64,000 bases of DNA from Euptelea pleiosperma (GCA_035048495.1 CM068547.1:33674502-33738501), one strand, 5' to 3'; positions 43,301-55,450 are shown, counted from the first letter of the stretch. A program made the numbers and translations. The notes: a model not told the origin generated them from the sequence alone.

Positions 43301-45746
43301 GACAGGCGAAACAACTATGTATACCAACAGGTCATCGGGCCAACACAACACGTGCGCGGGAACATATATATATGTGTGCGCACACAGGAGGAACCTAGGG
43401 TGTTGGTCACAAATGCACGTCTTGTATGTTTGTGACACTAAAAAATCTTACCGCTAACACGCCCCCTCAGCAGGAATACACTCCGCTAGAGACTTGAACC
43501 TGCGACCTCCCAAGCCTTAAGGCTTTGATACCATATTAAACAACCATTTACCCCCAGAAGATTGACCTATTGGGGATAGGCGAAACAACTATGTATACCA
43601 ACAGGTCATCGGGCCAACACAACATGCGCGCGTGTGTGTGTGTGTGTGTGCGCACGCACACAGGAGGAACCTAGGGTGTTGGTTACAAATGCGCATCTTG
43701 TATGTTTGTGACACTAAATCTTACCACGTCGCAGACTCTTTGGGCCCAAGGACTCCATGAATGTCTAGTACACCCCTTAGTGAACCTACACCACAAAAGT
43801 CGCTTGATAGGTGGTTCCTAGCCATTGGATTTGAGCATTTCTTTGTCAAGGCCTACACTCGATCCTTTTCCATCCATGGTCCTATCCTTGAAGCCCATGA
43901 TGAATCCAATGACAAGGAATCACCTATCAAACTGATTTTTAGGGTGTAGGTTTACCACAGAGTGGGCCAAACAATTCATGGGGTTAGTAGGCATAAAGCA
44001 AGATTGGATTCACAAACACGTGGGACAAATAATTGTGACAAAACACCTTGTGTGTGCCACATGGCAAGATCTAGCTTCAAAAAAAACTGGACACATATTT
44101 GTGACCAAACACCTTACCTCTGTCTCTCTAGCAGACGTGGCTAATCCAAAACGTCCATTTGAATACGATAACTGACCCTTCTGATTGGCCATGTGGATGG
44201 TGCCCATGTCCACATAATGCTTATAACCACCTCGTATTGTACTTCTCCCCCTATTATTTTTTTAATAAGTGTAGAATATTTATTAAAAGGCAAAAGCGCC
44301 AAAAACAAGAGAAACAATGTCAGCCTAGTGGGTCGAGATGAGCTATTTCAGCCATTGAAATTTAACAAATTTTTTAAATAGAAAAAAGCAAAAGAAACGT
44401 GCCTCTTTTTGCCACATGGACGATTGCTACCAAGCTGAAACTTGCCACTTGGGGATATTATGAGGTGGTGGAATGCATAGAACCCTTTAGACCCACCACC
44501 TCCAACCCTCAACTACCACGTGTAAATAAAACTCTGCCACTCTTGAGAAGAAGTTTTAGCGCCAGAAAACCCATTCCCATTACTTACTACAATTAAAAAC
44601 GTATGAGTGTGTATTCAAAACAAAGAAATAGGCAAATATCAGTAATGACATGATGCGGGACAACTGGTCGTTCTGCAATTTCTGGGAAAATGAGAGAGGA
44701 TGATAGAGAGAGAGAAAGGTTAATGGTGGGAATCGCTCCCTTGGCCTCACGCCAAACTCATCAAGGGGAAATCATGCACAAGAGCATCTTCAATCTTCAT
44801 TCATAATAATTCGTTGATTAAATCAAAGGATTACATCACTATTTATAAACGCCCTAACATAGCTTTCCTAATTCTAATCAACTGAAACAAGAAAGTCCTA
44901 CTACAATTCTACAAGTTGTAATCAATCTAGAAATCCTAATTGGAAATAAAATCTAATTTAATTGAAAAATCAAAATTTACTATAAATAGTAAAGCAAGAT
45001 TTACTATAAATAGTGAAGACGGGGCCCACTTGCTTGACCGTCATTGATTCGGTGTAGCGGCGAATACGCTGATATGAGCCTTTTGGACATAGTTCAGATA
45101 TGCTTGATATTCACCACAAAGTCCTATATATATGGCAATTAATTTGCCTAAATCCGCATACAAAAGAGTGCAAACAGAATAACAAGAATGCACATAACAA
45201 TAAAAATGAAAGAACATTCTCACATAACAACTAGAATTCATTTTCATACAGGTTAATCATGGTTAATTACCAGCAATGTAGGCAGCCAAACACTAAACAA
45301 TCATGCACTACAAAAATTTGGTGAGGAACTCAAAAGATATATTATGACTCTTTGAAGGTTAGAGTACTAAAAAAGTGTCACACCTGAAAGGCAATTGTAA
45401 CAACCATCTTCATCTTGTGTAAAAGAATACATATTTGAATGCAACGTGCGAGCTCCTGACCTCCTTCTGTCTGGAGATTTTCCATTTCCTGAATTGCCAA
45501 CAACTTCGAAAGTTATGAACAGATGTAAGTTCAGAATATAAACGCGAAATATATTATTAGACCTTTCAATTCATTACTAGCTTTGTCTGGTCGCTTCGTA
45601 TCAAGAGCCTGCTTGAGCTTGTATCCAAGCCGAATTGATAATGTACTCAACAACGCACCGCCTGCAATAAGGATCCAATTTGGCCCCTCCCCTTGAAAAT
45701 TCCTAGATTTTTGAGCTCTAGGAATCCCATTTGCTCTTGGTTTCAT
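40359..45746 (-). CDS. conserved plant membrane-anchored coiled-coil protein (complete coding region)
   Basis: Three coding exons on the minus strand: 45746-45563 (ATG), 45488-45384 and 41107-40359 (stop TAG), joined in phase to 345 codons. Residues about 24-42 (WILIAGGALLSTLSIRLGY) form a hydrophobic, probably membrane-inserted segment after a short basic N-terminus. A linker with YSFTQDEDGCYNCLSG follows, then a Ser-rich conserved block (SSPDRLELP, then SDIFSKREVI). A coiled coil spans about residues 174-245 and a second one fills the last 60 residues. I recognise the sequence as a conserved plant protein of unknown function but cannot name it. The last exon could instead splice at CAG/GTACC (40377/40376) to an unseen exon; the read-through ending VPSIL is preferred. 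The intron 41108-45383 is swollen by retroelement DNA. It converges on TMT copy 3. Confidence 0.82.
42325..42480. repeat. GCCTCAAGGCAC-rich repeat
   Basis: Multiple short inverted GCCTCAAGGCAC / GTGCCTTGAGGC-like words, a type of dispersed plant repeat, in the large intron of the coiled-coil gene. Confidence 0.45.
42735..42955. repeat. LTR-like segment in the coiled-coil gene intron
   Basis: TGTTATCATGTATTAAGTCG start, a TATATATAAATTG TATA-like box, a CT-rich leader and AAACCCTAACCCTAGG: the layout of an LTR promoter region. The second LTR and internal genes were not found. Confidence 0.35.
42955..43730. repeat. tandem array of primer-binding-site-containing units
   Basis: Three to four direct units of about 180-310 bases, each with CAACACGTGCGCGGGAAC, CCCTCAGTGGGAATACACTC, GACTTGAACC and CTTAAGGCTTTGATACCAT. 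On the minus strand the last is ATGGTATCAAAGCC, matching the plant initiator tRNA primer-binding motif. Two units include a GTGTGTGTG / CGCACACAGGAGG spacer. Confidence 0.75.
43735..44015. repeat. diverged type C palindromic element
   Basis: Arms GCTTGATAGGTGGTTCCTAG and GGAATCACCTATCAAACTG around a CCATCCATGG-like centre, inside the coiled-coil gene intron. Confidence 0.5.
44690..45060. repeat. retroelement-like AT-rich segment
   Basis: GAGAGAGAGAAAGG leader-like start and repeated TTTACTATAAATAGT (44980 and 45000). It resembles LTR-derived DNA but no termini or partner were found. Confidence 0.3.
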
Positions 45747-45800
45747 TTTAAGAGCATGCAGGATGTTGGAGAGAAATGCTTTGAAGTGTCCAAATATGAC
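45747..45800 (-). other. probable 5' UTR exon portion of the coiled-coil gene
   Basis: On the minus strand a good acceptor (TTATTGTAG) ends just before position 45800, 54 bases upstream of the ATG at 45746, with no in-frame coding potential beyond it. This suggests a 5' UTR intron and a more distant first exon, possibly near 49.8-50.0 kb. Confidence 0.4.
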
Positions 45801-46127
45801 CTACAATAACGATGCACATAACTTTCATTGCTTTCTGTATAATAGCAGAAAGAGGTCAAACTACACCCAAAAAATATAGGCACCATTTAGTGAGCTTTTA
45901 GATTTTGAGAAATTGAAGATCTGTTATGGAACAGAAACATTCAGAAACACACAAGACAAACACAATATAATCAAAGTTTCAAACATAGATAATTGTAGCA
46001 ACTGATCATAGTTAAAAAAATTCACCTTCCATGATGTCCCATCAAAATTACCACTTGCTGCATATAAGAGAACCGAAGCACCACTAAGTAGGAGGATTGG
46101 AAATTATAGGATTTTTGGTGGTGGTCT

Positions 46128-46315
46128 CATCATGATTTTTTTTTTTTTTGATAAGTATAGACTTTATTGAAAGCAAGAGAGGATACAAAAGGGGCAGCAA
46201 GGGAGGTTGAGATAACCTCCCCCACCCAACCCCAAGCGAACTAGCCTACATCCTTAAGACAAAGGAGATCCCATCGGAACACAAAGTCCTCGAAAAACAG
46301 CCTACATCATGATTT
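46128..46315 (-). mobile_element. 5'-truncated LINE-type retroposon insertion
   Basis: Exact 11-base target duplication CATCATGATTT at 46128-46138 and 46305-46315. On the minus strand the insert ends CAATAAAGTCTATACTTATC followed by an A run, the classic 3' end of a plant L1-type LINE. Body about 165 bases, no coding capacity. Confidence 0.8.
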
Positions 46316-46359
46316 GATATGCAATAAAGATGTGCTTAGATTTATTTATGTTGTATAGC

Positions 46360-46740
46360 GGCCCATGGGTCAACCTTTAACTGGACCGAGGACAATCTTT
46401 TTTTATGGGAGTTGAACTTAAACCAAATAAACAATCCGAAACACACAAAAAAGTGGGTTGGGCAGTAACCCAACTCCTTAACCGCATGCAAAAAAATGAG
46501 ATCTTTAAGGCCCTTAACCAGGTTAAGTCTGATTGGCCAGATGTAGTTCAGCATGGGTCAACCTTTAACTAGTTTGAGGGCACTCCATCTTTTACGGATG
46601 TTGAATTTGAACCAAATAACCAACGTGAAACACAAAAGAAAGTGGGTTGGGCAGAACTCAACAGCAAAATAAAATCTTAAAGGACTTAACTGGGTTATGT
46701 CTAATAGGTCGGGCATACCCTACACTAGTTTTTAAAAGAC
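46360..46740. repeat. diverged tandem duplication of about 190 bases
   Basis: Two units starting CATGGGTCAACCTTTAACT at 46364 and 46552, each continuing with GTTGAA..TTGAACCAAATAA, GAAACACA and AAAGTGGGTTGGGCAG. Confidence 0.75.
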
Positions 46741-46744
46741 CATA

Positions 46745-48640
46745 ACTTTTTGGTCGAGTATCCAATCAAAGATCAGTCAAATGTGTCGGAAAGTTATTTT
46801 TGATATCTAGAAGAGCTATTTCTAGGATTTTCTTAATAGGTAAAGGTAACAGCTAGGATTTCTACAAAATTCCATAATGTCCCGCCTCAAATAATGTAAA
46901 ATTTTGGTTATAATGCTAATGGAAGGAATAAAGGGTAGTATAGTCGTCGATGGAAAGTTGAGATTTACTTCCTTAGTCTGTAGTCTACTTTATATAATCA
47001 AGCGTTTAATTCATTTATGAAAGTACATATTTGATGCAAGTTTTTAGCCTTTTCTTCAAGAAGAGGGGTTATTCTTAATAGGAGGAATGATTTCTTGTCA
47101 TTGGGGATGATTTTCAACGCCATTAGGTGATGCTAATCAACTTAAGCGATTTGCATATTTCTGAAAACAGCTTCTATCTCCGTTGTTCTTACACTTGTAT
47201 TGAGATTTTTCTCACTGCATCAATTTGGTATCATTGATCCAAGATGCAATACTTGGTGCGTATTGCAAAATCTCATGAACCATCGAATTTTTAATCTATG
47301 TTGCATGGATTCTTCTAGAAGGGAGAAGTACATGTGTCAGATGCGTGTAAGAGTCTAACACAATACGATCTCCGGTGCTACACTTCCAAATTCTGTTTTC
47401 CTTTCCTTACTTGCAAGATACTAATTAACAATTTGACATAGGTTATAAGTTCTATCTTTTACAATTGAAGTTTTTGTGCAACAAATATAAAAATACATAT
47501 ACGTATTCTCTTTTCTGTAAGTATATAATACAAATCATAAGATATTCTATTATCTAGTACTATCCTCGTTATTATATTAAAAAAATTACTTTTGTTTCAC
47601 ATTATTTAAAGTATATTGTTGAGTTCATGAATCAATTAAATTAGCTTTATTAATAACTTAATGTCATAATTATAATAATCTTTAATGAAATATACTCATA
47701 TAATTTAGAGAGTATTTGTATTTTCCTTTGAAAAGAAAACCACTGAGAAAGCAAAGTAAGGCAGGAGATGGGAGGTTGTTTTTGGCAATAGGAATAGGAC
47801 ACAATCAACACCATTCTTTTCTTCTTGATTACAGCAGCAATGGCTTTTTCGTTGTTACTCTATGCTTGAACATGAGCTTTTCTTCTTTGTGCATGCGAAC
47901 AAGTGTAAAACAGAGGCTTCTATTGATTGTAATGTACAACCGTAACAATTTCTCTTTTGTATTATATTATTTGAAGAAAACTATCTTAATTTCATGAATT
48001 AAAAAGAGCATTGAAATTTTGAGTTATTTGAAATTTTTATTTATTATGAATTTAGTAAATAAAAATCAACTCTGATTGCTCTAGCCAATGTATTGAACCG
48101 CCTGAAGAAACCTTGTCGCTGGCCTGGCACCTTGGACTACACCATTTTTTATTAATACAATATATTTATAGCTACTTATAAGAAAAAACTTCTTCTTTAT
48201 ACGAGCATCGAATTCTCTTTGTTGCAAGTGATTTTAAAACCAACTTGTGGGATGTTACTCGAATCAAGCAGTGGAGGCTTTTACCACTGCACCACGAACT
48301 TGTAAGATCAAATACATGTAATTCTTATAGTTGTATAGTGACATGGGTAGGTCACTTAGGTAATATCTCTGATGCAGCTGCAACCTATTGCCAATAAAGG
48401 CATTGTGGCGATCCACAACTATCAGAGTACTTGGGCTTTACAGAGAAATAATCCTATTCACCATCAAAAGATAAAAAATCGCTGAATTGACCCGATGATT
48501 GGAAATTCCGACCACTGGTTTTGACAAATTAATCATGTCTAAGTTAACTAGTCGATGAGTCAACCAAGCAATAGATTGATATTGTGTATGTTGACAGTTG
48601 ACTGGTGTCACTGGTCTAGGTAGCAGCACAACTTCCTCAA
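46745..48640. other. gene-free, AT-rich putative 5' UTR intron of the coiled-coil gene
   Basis: No supported exon or intact element. The open frames here are short, AT-rich and show no recognisable domain. Confidence 0.5.
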
Positions 48641-49105
48641 TTGCTCTATTCCCTATCTAACTAATAATTGGGCTTCACCTTTCTGCGCAATTCTGACCGT
48701 AAGAAAGGTATTGGGATGGGTCACAAGACTCACAACTACCAAGGGAGGTAAAAGCATAAAAAGAAAGAAGGGCCCAATCCTTGGAAAGCCTATTAGGCTT
48801 AGGAAAAACCTGGTATACACTACTGGTTTGCCTCAAAAACTCCCCAGATAAAATCTCGCACTCCTTGTCCCAAGAACCACATACCCGAACCCCTCTCAAG
48901 CTCCATAGCATAAGCATCTTATTTCAACTCCCCGTCTCTAAGCCTCTCCACTGTCTCATTTGGATACCTCACCTGACAAGTCTAAACTCCATAGATCATG
49001 TTTTGTGCGTCGTCTCCTCTCCATGAAACCTTTCACACACCATTGCCTACATAATCGTAGTCAAAGTGCCTTACTCTACTGCCTCACACTTGTGGATGCT
49101 TTACT

Positions 49106-49305
49106 CTCATCATCATTACCATTGCATATCCCAACTATTCGGGGTCGGCAACACAAATCCTATTCCCACATTCAGTTCTCTCAAAATCCATATATTCAAT
49201 TAAAGAATGTGTCTTGAAATCTTTTCTTAATAGCTCAATTCATGTCCTTTTCAGCCTTCCTCTTGCCCTTTTAGACCTTCAACCTGCACCAAAGTGCTCC
49301 TTCTC
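49106..49305 (-). mobile_element. 3' end of an RTE-type LINE
   Basis: On the minus strand: decayed C-terminal RTE coding remnant (VEGLKGKRKAEKD-like), then GCCGACCCCGAATAGTTGGG and an ATG-repeat tail, the hallmark 3' terminus of plant RTE LINEs. Confidence 0.65.
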
Positions 49306-49789
49306 AAATGCAACTATCACACAAAGTGCTCCCTCTCGCAAGTGAATTAATGACATTAAGCATTGTTTATAAAGGTTGGAGCATTAAATACTTCATTTAT
49401 GCATATCATTTGCGAATAACGATTAATTTCCTCCACCATAAACCTTCATATCAACCGATTATTACATCAAAACATCCTTTCTTCCTAACCCCTGACTTAA
49501 TACGGCCTAGAAAAACTTACCAGTCTTAATAGAACAAACAGTAAAACAAGGTGGATTCATACATTTCTCCTTGAAAAAAAAAAAAGGAAACCTAAACACA
49601 TCTACATTTCTATATGACAGAAACAAAAAGGATCACAAATCCAGAACCCTAATAAGCAAAAACAAATCCATCAATCAAAGACACAAGCTCATTCAAACAT
49701 CAAAATCAAACAAAAACAAGTGTAAATCACAGCAAAATCGCCATAAAAACAAGGAAAAGATTATGCCGACCTCATTCAATTGATGTTCC

Positions 49790-50120
49790 CACCCCTAGGG
49801 CTAGGGTTTCGACTCTCTCACTCTCTCTCTGTATACCAGAAAAGGGAGAAAATACAAATGGCCGAGTCGAGTCGTTTTGCCCTTTTTTGTTCCCAGAGCG
49901 AAACCCTGGGATTTGGCGGCTTCGCCTGCGAGGATTTCGAAAACTCGGTTCCCACGTCAGCACGACACGTGTACAACCAATATGCCCTGGAAAACGAGTC
50001 TGGTCTCTCCCTCTCTCTCATCACCTCCGGAGCCTTACAAATGCACCACGCACTCACGATATAAAAAATTTGCGGGGTAAAAGGATATGTGCTTCGCAGC
50101 CTACTTCTTTAAATAGACCC
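49790..50120 (-). promoter_or_regulatory. candidate promoter/first untranslated exon of the coiled-coil gene
   Basis: Reading the minus strand there is a TATA-like CTATTTAAAG near 50115, then a GAGAGA-rich leader and a telo-box AAACCCTAG near 49810, a combination common in 5' UTRs of plant housekeeping genes. It lies 4 kb upstream of the first coding exon, consistent with a long 5' UTR intron (45801 to about 49780) that holds only repeats. Not provable without transcript data. Confidence 0.3.
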
Positions 50121-50284
50121 AATATCCAAGATAGATCTCGTGAAATCGGGTTGCGCGGTTGAGCTGGGGACCGTCGGATTTGAGAGATCCACATTCCACC
50201 TGGTAGACATGAAATTGACAAATTTAGCCTTTAAAAGACAAAACTGTAACAGAACGGGCCGTTCTGTTATTCTTCTATCTTTTT

Positions 50285-51060
50285 GGGTCAAACAAGGTAT
50301 ACCTCACGCTTTTTTGCGTCCGGAAGCACGATTTTTGTTACTGACCGTTGCCATCTGGACCCACTGACCGCATGGATGTTTAGCCCACCCCTTAATAGAT
50401 TATTTGATGATTTTTAGCCGTTGGTTTTAGTACTCAAATACATGGTTGACCTTAAAAATTACTAAAATCTAATGGCTAGAGATTATCAAGGTGATTTTTG
50501 GTGTGATTATCTATTAAGGGGAGGGCTAAAGTGCTAAACATCCACACGTCAGTAGGTCCAGATGGAAGCCATGAGCAAGGTTTAAAGGAGGCCGTTTTAA
50601 CAGTTAAACGGACTGGGGGCGTTACTGTTTAAACCGTTTAAACGGCCGTTAAAATGGATTGAAACGGCCAGGTGCAAAAATGAAAAGAAGAACGAAAAAA
50701 ATAGAATTAAATGGTTTTTAACGATTTTAACGGAAAAACGAAAAAAATGGCGTTGAAATTCAAATTTTGAAAATTAAAAAATAAATGGAATTAAACGGAT
50801 TTTACGGCCATTTTTTACAAAAAATTTCAGAATTAAACGGATGTTTAAACAGTTTTAACGGCCATTTAAACGATTTTAACTGCCATTAAAACAAAAAAAT
50901 AGCTGTTTTATTCAAAACTGATAAAATGTATTTAAACGGTTTTAATGGAAACGGGTTTGGGGCGTTACCGTTTAAACGGCCGTTTTTAAAACTATGGCCA
51001 CGAGTAACAAAAATCTTGCTTTGCCAGGCCAAAAAACGTGAGGTATGCCTTGTTACATCT
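50285..51060. repeat. type B palindromic element split by an AACGG-word insertion
   Basis: ACAAGGTATACCTCACGC start and CGTGAGGTATGCCTTGT end. The AACGG element 50576-50996 sits in the right arm with its own target duplication, so the palindrome is older. Another partial type B element follows at 51099-51420. Confidence 0.65.
50576..50996. mobile_element. hAT-type AACGG-word element, TTTAAACGG dialect
   Basis: 421 bases, CAAGGTTTAAAGG start and TTTTTAAAACTATG end, flanked by GCCATGAG (50568-50575) and GCCACGAG (50997-51004). Same backbone as 11625-12058 (GACTGGGGGCGTTAC, TGAAATTCAAATTTTGAA, CAAAAAATTTCAGAA), but almost every TTATAACGG is TTTAAACGG or TTTTAACGG. Confidence 0.85.
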
Positions 51061-51554
51061 ATTTCTTTTTTTTCTTTTTCTTTTTCTTTTTTTTAGTCGT
51101 GATGTAACAAGGTATACCTGACACTTTTTGACGTCAGATGTAGGGTGACCACTAACCACAAAGATGTTTAGCCCACCCTTTGTGGATAATCACACCAAAA
51201 ATCACTCTGATTGACAACTCTAACCATTAGATTTAGTATTTTCTTAGGCGTGATTATAGCGGTTGTCTTCAACCATGTTTTTAGTACTAAAATCAACGGC
51301 TAAAAATCATCAAACAAGCTAAATTTTTTTATCTGAATGTCTACCAAGGGTTAAACATTCATGCGGGTGGGCCCAGATGACAGCGGCGAGTCAGGTTAGC
51401 TGACGACAAAAAGCGTTATGTCTATCATTTTATTTTTTATAAAAGAAAAGACGGCCCCACCCCCACTTGCACATAAGTTAGGAGTGAGATGAGACAAAAT
51501 AACTGCTCTAGAAGAATGGCAAAATATACCACATCACCTTTAATGACAACTGCA

Positions 51555-51880
51555 GTCATGCTAACTGCAACCAATATGAGCCACGTGGTACATTCTTAAG
51601 AGGACACTAACCGTATGGATGTTTGGCCAATCACTAGATAGACCTACAAACCAAAAATCAGCCTGATTAGTGATTTAAAACCTTTGGATCTTTGTACCCA
51701 AATAATGCTCAAATTCCTGCACTTAGAATCAACCCATGAAAATAACTTCAATCCAACGCATAGAAATCAAAGATCAAGTTTACTTTTGGTTTGTACGTCC
51801 ACCTAGTGATTGGCCAAACATCTATACGGTAATTAGTGTCCTCTTAAGAATGTGTCACGTGGCTCATATTGGCTGTAATC
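51555..51880. repeat. type A core palindrome
   Basis: ATATGAGCCACGTGGTACATT ends in both orientations, arms ACCAAAAATCAGCCTGATTA and inverse; a short arm copy lies at 52520-52720 and another full element at 55140-55450. Confidence 0.6.
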
Positions 51881-52940
51881 AACGTCGTCTGACTGCAGGT
51901 GTCATCGAAAGTTTACTCACATCTGGGCAAATGATCGGCACAAAAAAGTTTCCCGGTTAGGTAAGCATGTCGATTGACACACTACCAGGGAAAAATTTTA
52001 GATGCGAGGACTTTGGATGCAGTGGTTGCAGAGGACTCTCGTAGTCCTACGTAATGCATTTTCTTGGGCCCACCAACCGCATGGATGTTTACCCCACCCC
52101 TTGATGTATATACACAAAAAACATCTTCCTAATCGGTTATTTTAGCCATTAGTTTTAGAATTTTTTCTAGAAGTGATTGTAACCGTTGGATTCAAGCATT
52201 TTTTTTTTGGGTACTAACACTAACATGCAGAAATTAACAATCAAGCTGTTTTTTTGGGTGTGTATATCCACTAAGGGGTGGGCTAAACATCCATGCGGTT
52301 AGTGGGCCCAAAAATTGCACTAAGTAGGGCCACTGGAGTTTACTGCAAATCGAAGTCCTCTGCATGTAAAAAGTTTCCCATGGCCAGTTCCTTTTGCAAA
52401 AAGTTGTCGGCATTTAAGAAATTCAAGGACCAAATTATGGAGGGGCCGCAAACTGGAGATGAAGGCTTGACTAGCTCCACCATAGTGGCCGAACTAAAAC
52501 TTCGTTGACCACTCACAATATGGACACGTGGCATGCTACTAGAGGATGCTGACAGTATGGATGTTTGACCAATTCCTAAGGTGGACCTACAAACCAAAAA
52601 TCAACCTGATTAGTGATTTCAAACATTTGGATCCCTGTCCCCAAATAATGGTAAATGATGCTCAAATTCCGACTGTTAAAATCAACCCATGAAAATGACT
52701 CCAATCCAACGCTTAGAAATTTGGTCCCGTGCGATGCCCCGTGGTGTTTATATAAAGTCTACGTATAAAAAAATGTTAAATTTATTGAAATGGTAAATGT
52801 AAAACTTTTTTTGATAAGATGAGTGGGCAACTTAAACCAAAGTCAAGGGGTGTGGGGCCTGATTTTTTATGGACCCTACTAACAGCCTAACTGATTGATC
52901 CTAATCCAAACCTTCCAAAAAGATTGTATGTGATGAATTA

Positions 52941-53557
52941 GAGCATCTCCAACCCTACCTTAAAAGGACAAATCTAGTCTGCAACCATTTGCAGACTTAA
53001 AAGTACGCAAACATCGCATCCACCATTGGATGCTCATTGAAAAACATGTTTTTGAATAAAATATATTTTTTTTAATATTGAATTAACACATTTTTCAAGG
53101 GACATCCAACCGTACCGACAATGTTTGCATACTTGTAAGTCTGCAAGTGGTTGCAAACTAGTTTTGTCCACCCTAAACTCCTTTCCCTTCCCCAAAATAG
53201 GGTGAAAACTTAAAAAACTATTTCCAACCATACCCTTAAGTCCATCCTATTTAGGGTAATCTCAAATCCTACCTTAAAGTTAGGGTAGGATTTAGGGTGA
53301 GAACTTAAAAACGTGTTTGTCCTTCTCCTCCTTCTTTTTATTAACTGCATCCTGATCCTCTCATTCTTTTTGCTTAATGCCACCTATGTCCCCTCCTTCT
53401 AATTTTTGTCATTATTCATCTTTTCTATTGGTTTTTATATTTAAGGAAGGGTAGAGTTTACGGTGGACAATTAGAGAACTTTTAAAGTTTTAGGTAAGTG
53501 ATTGAGAATCTTTTTTACCCTACTTAAAGTGTTTAGGGTTTAGGGTTGGAGATGCTC
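52941..53557. mobile_element. PIF/Harbinger-type (Tourist-like) MITE
   Basis: 617 bases; GAGCATCTCCAACCCTA inverted at both ends, TTA target duplication (52938-52940, 53558-53560). Subterminal arms with TTTGCAGACTT and its inverse; no coding capacity. Confidence 0.82.
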
Positions 53558-53755
53558 TTAGGTAGTAATAGGGTTGTCGATGTATCAGGTTCAGATCGAA
53601 TCGAGGTTTAGGCAACGTAACATTGTGTTGATCCCCAATCCGATCAAAAAAGTTGTAAATTTTTATTTTAAAAACTAAAAAATGCAAATTCTTAAGTCAA
53701 ATAACAAATGTTAGAAGATTTTATCAACGTATATTCATTAATATAATTTATTTTA

Positions 53756-54620
53756 GGGAATTTTTGACATAACCCCCCCTCCCCCCAATGTTATCTTTAA
53801 AATTTGACATACCCCCCCACAATTTGACAAAAGCTAACATACCCCCCTATGACTCTGTCCACTATCATTTGACCAGTGTTGACCCGAGTTGACTTTTAAA
53901 TTTTGTATTAAATGGCAAAAATGCCATTGTCTTCAAGCTTGGAACAAGGGTTTGGGCCAAAACCCAAACCCCAAATCAAACGACTGTGGGGATGTCTGGC
54001 CAAGAGATTATAATGGGTTGGCCGCCCATCACCGGCGACCAACCCACCAGAGTCTCATGGCCGGCTGGCCACCACTCCGGCAATAATTTGAAACCCAAGG
54101 TTAAAAAAAAAAAACCACAAAGCATACAATTTTAGTTTTGAAATTTTCATTAACAAAAATGAAAAACATGACAAAACAATTTATATTTCAAACTTTTGAG
54201 ATGTGGATTTTGGAAAGATAGGTTCTCTCAATTTTAAAATTTCATTCTACAATTAAATCCATAAAAAGCAATCTCATTCCTTCATGAGTTTTGTTTATTT
54301 TTTTGGGGTTTTTTCTTCTCAATCTTTGTTTAATTCATCAAAAAAAAAAAAAAAATTCTCAAGTTTACCAACATGGGTTTTAATTTTTATCTCTAATCTC
54401 CTCTTTTCATGTTTGATTTGGGTTATGGGTTTTGGCTTAAACCCAAACCTTGTTATAAGGTTGAAGACAAGGGCACTTTCGTCCTTTAATACAAAATTAG
54501 GTAGTCAACACTGGTCAAATGACAGTGGACCGAGTCATAGGGGGGTATGTCAGCTTTTTCAAATTGTGGGGGGGTATGTCAAATTTTAAAGATAACATGG
54601 GGGGTATGTCAAAAATTCCC
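53756..54620. mobile_element. MULE-like element with long terminal inverted repeats
   Basis: 865 bases with inverted repeats of roughly 200 bases beginning GGGAATTTTTGACATA. Exact 9-base target duplication TTTATTTTA at 53747-53755 and 54621-54629. The ends have ACATACCCCCC / GGGGGGTATGT runs. The middle is AT-rich with no transposase. Confidence 0.85.
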
Positions 54621-54629
54621 TTTATTTTA

Positions 54630-55139
54630 TTAGTAAAATATAAAAAAGGATTATTTTTGTAAAATATTAAATATTTTTTTATTAATAATATCAGATCAGG
54701 TCATTATTAGATTGGATCAAGGGTAGATCCGGAACTGATCCATTAGCAGATCATATTGGAATTGGATTGGCTTGTTAGGGGCGACCTGATCTATTGACGG
54801 CCTATAAAGGTTGCTTGCACGCTCACAATGCTATGTGGCGCCTTTTTTTTTCTTCTTTTCTCTGGAACATGATTGAATGATTTCAAGTCGTTGGATTGGA
54901 TTACCCCAAAAAAAATTCTCCAATGGAAGTATTTACTTGGACCCTTTGTTGGATACCATTTGAGGCTTTTTGGCAATTTAAATGAGATATTCTAATTACT
55001 AAAACACCCTCATGTGCTATGATGCTAACCACTTTGTAAAGGGATTCCATATTCGCACACCCCATTTCCTATTGGGGCACACCCCAAAAAGAGAAATCTC
55101 TCCTTAAGCCGAGTAAATCTTGGCTGACCAGCTGCCGCC
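54630..55139. other. gene-free intergenic DNA
   Basis: AT-rich sequence with short GATC-containing words near 54690-54780 and decayed repeat DNA; nothing further can be supported. Confidence 0.4.
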
Positions 55140-55450
55140 CACAATATGAGCCATGTGGTACATTTTTAGAGGACACTGACCATATGGATGTCTGGCCAAT
55201 CCTTAGGTTGGACCTACAAACCAAAAATCAATTTGATTAGTGATTTCTAAGCATTGGATTGGAGTCATTTTCATGGGTTGATTTTAACTGTGGAAGTTTG
55301 AGCATTATCGATCATTATTTGGGGTAGAAGATCGAAAGGTTTGAAATCACTAATCAGGTTGATTTTTGGTTTGTAAGTCCATCTAAGTATTGGTCAAACT
55401 TGCATATGGTCAGTGTCATCTGAAAATGTACCACGTGGCTCATCTTGTGG
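55140..55450. repeat. type A core palindrome
   Basis: ACCAAAAATCAATTTGATTA arm and TCACTAATCAGGTTGATTTT inverse arm, ends with GAGCCATGTGGTACATTT / ATGTACCACGTGGCTC. Confidence 0.6.

Noticed and set aside
42955..43730. CRISPR-like repeat array
   Set aside because: Units are long, diverged and spacerless, and this is a plant nuclear locus; retroelement-derived tandem repeats explain it.
45041..45247. Minus-strand open frame between the coiled-coil exons and the retroelement segment
   Set aside because: AT-rich, no similarity recognised, lies within the intron (41108-45383).
48675..49026. Overlapping open frames on both strands near 48.7-49.0 kb
   Set aside because: No conserved domain, adjoining an RTE LINE tail; treated as repeat-derived.
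52293..52508. 71-codon plus-strand open frame
   Set aside because: It crosses a palindrome end and unrelated DNA, with no domain or splice support.
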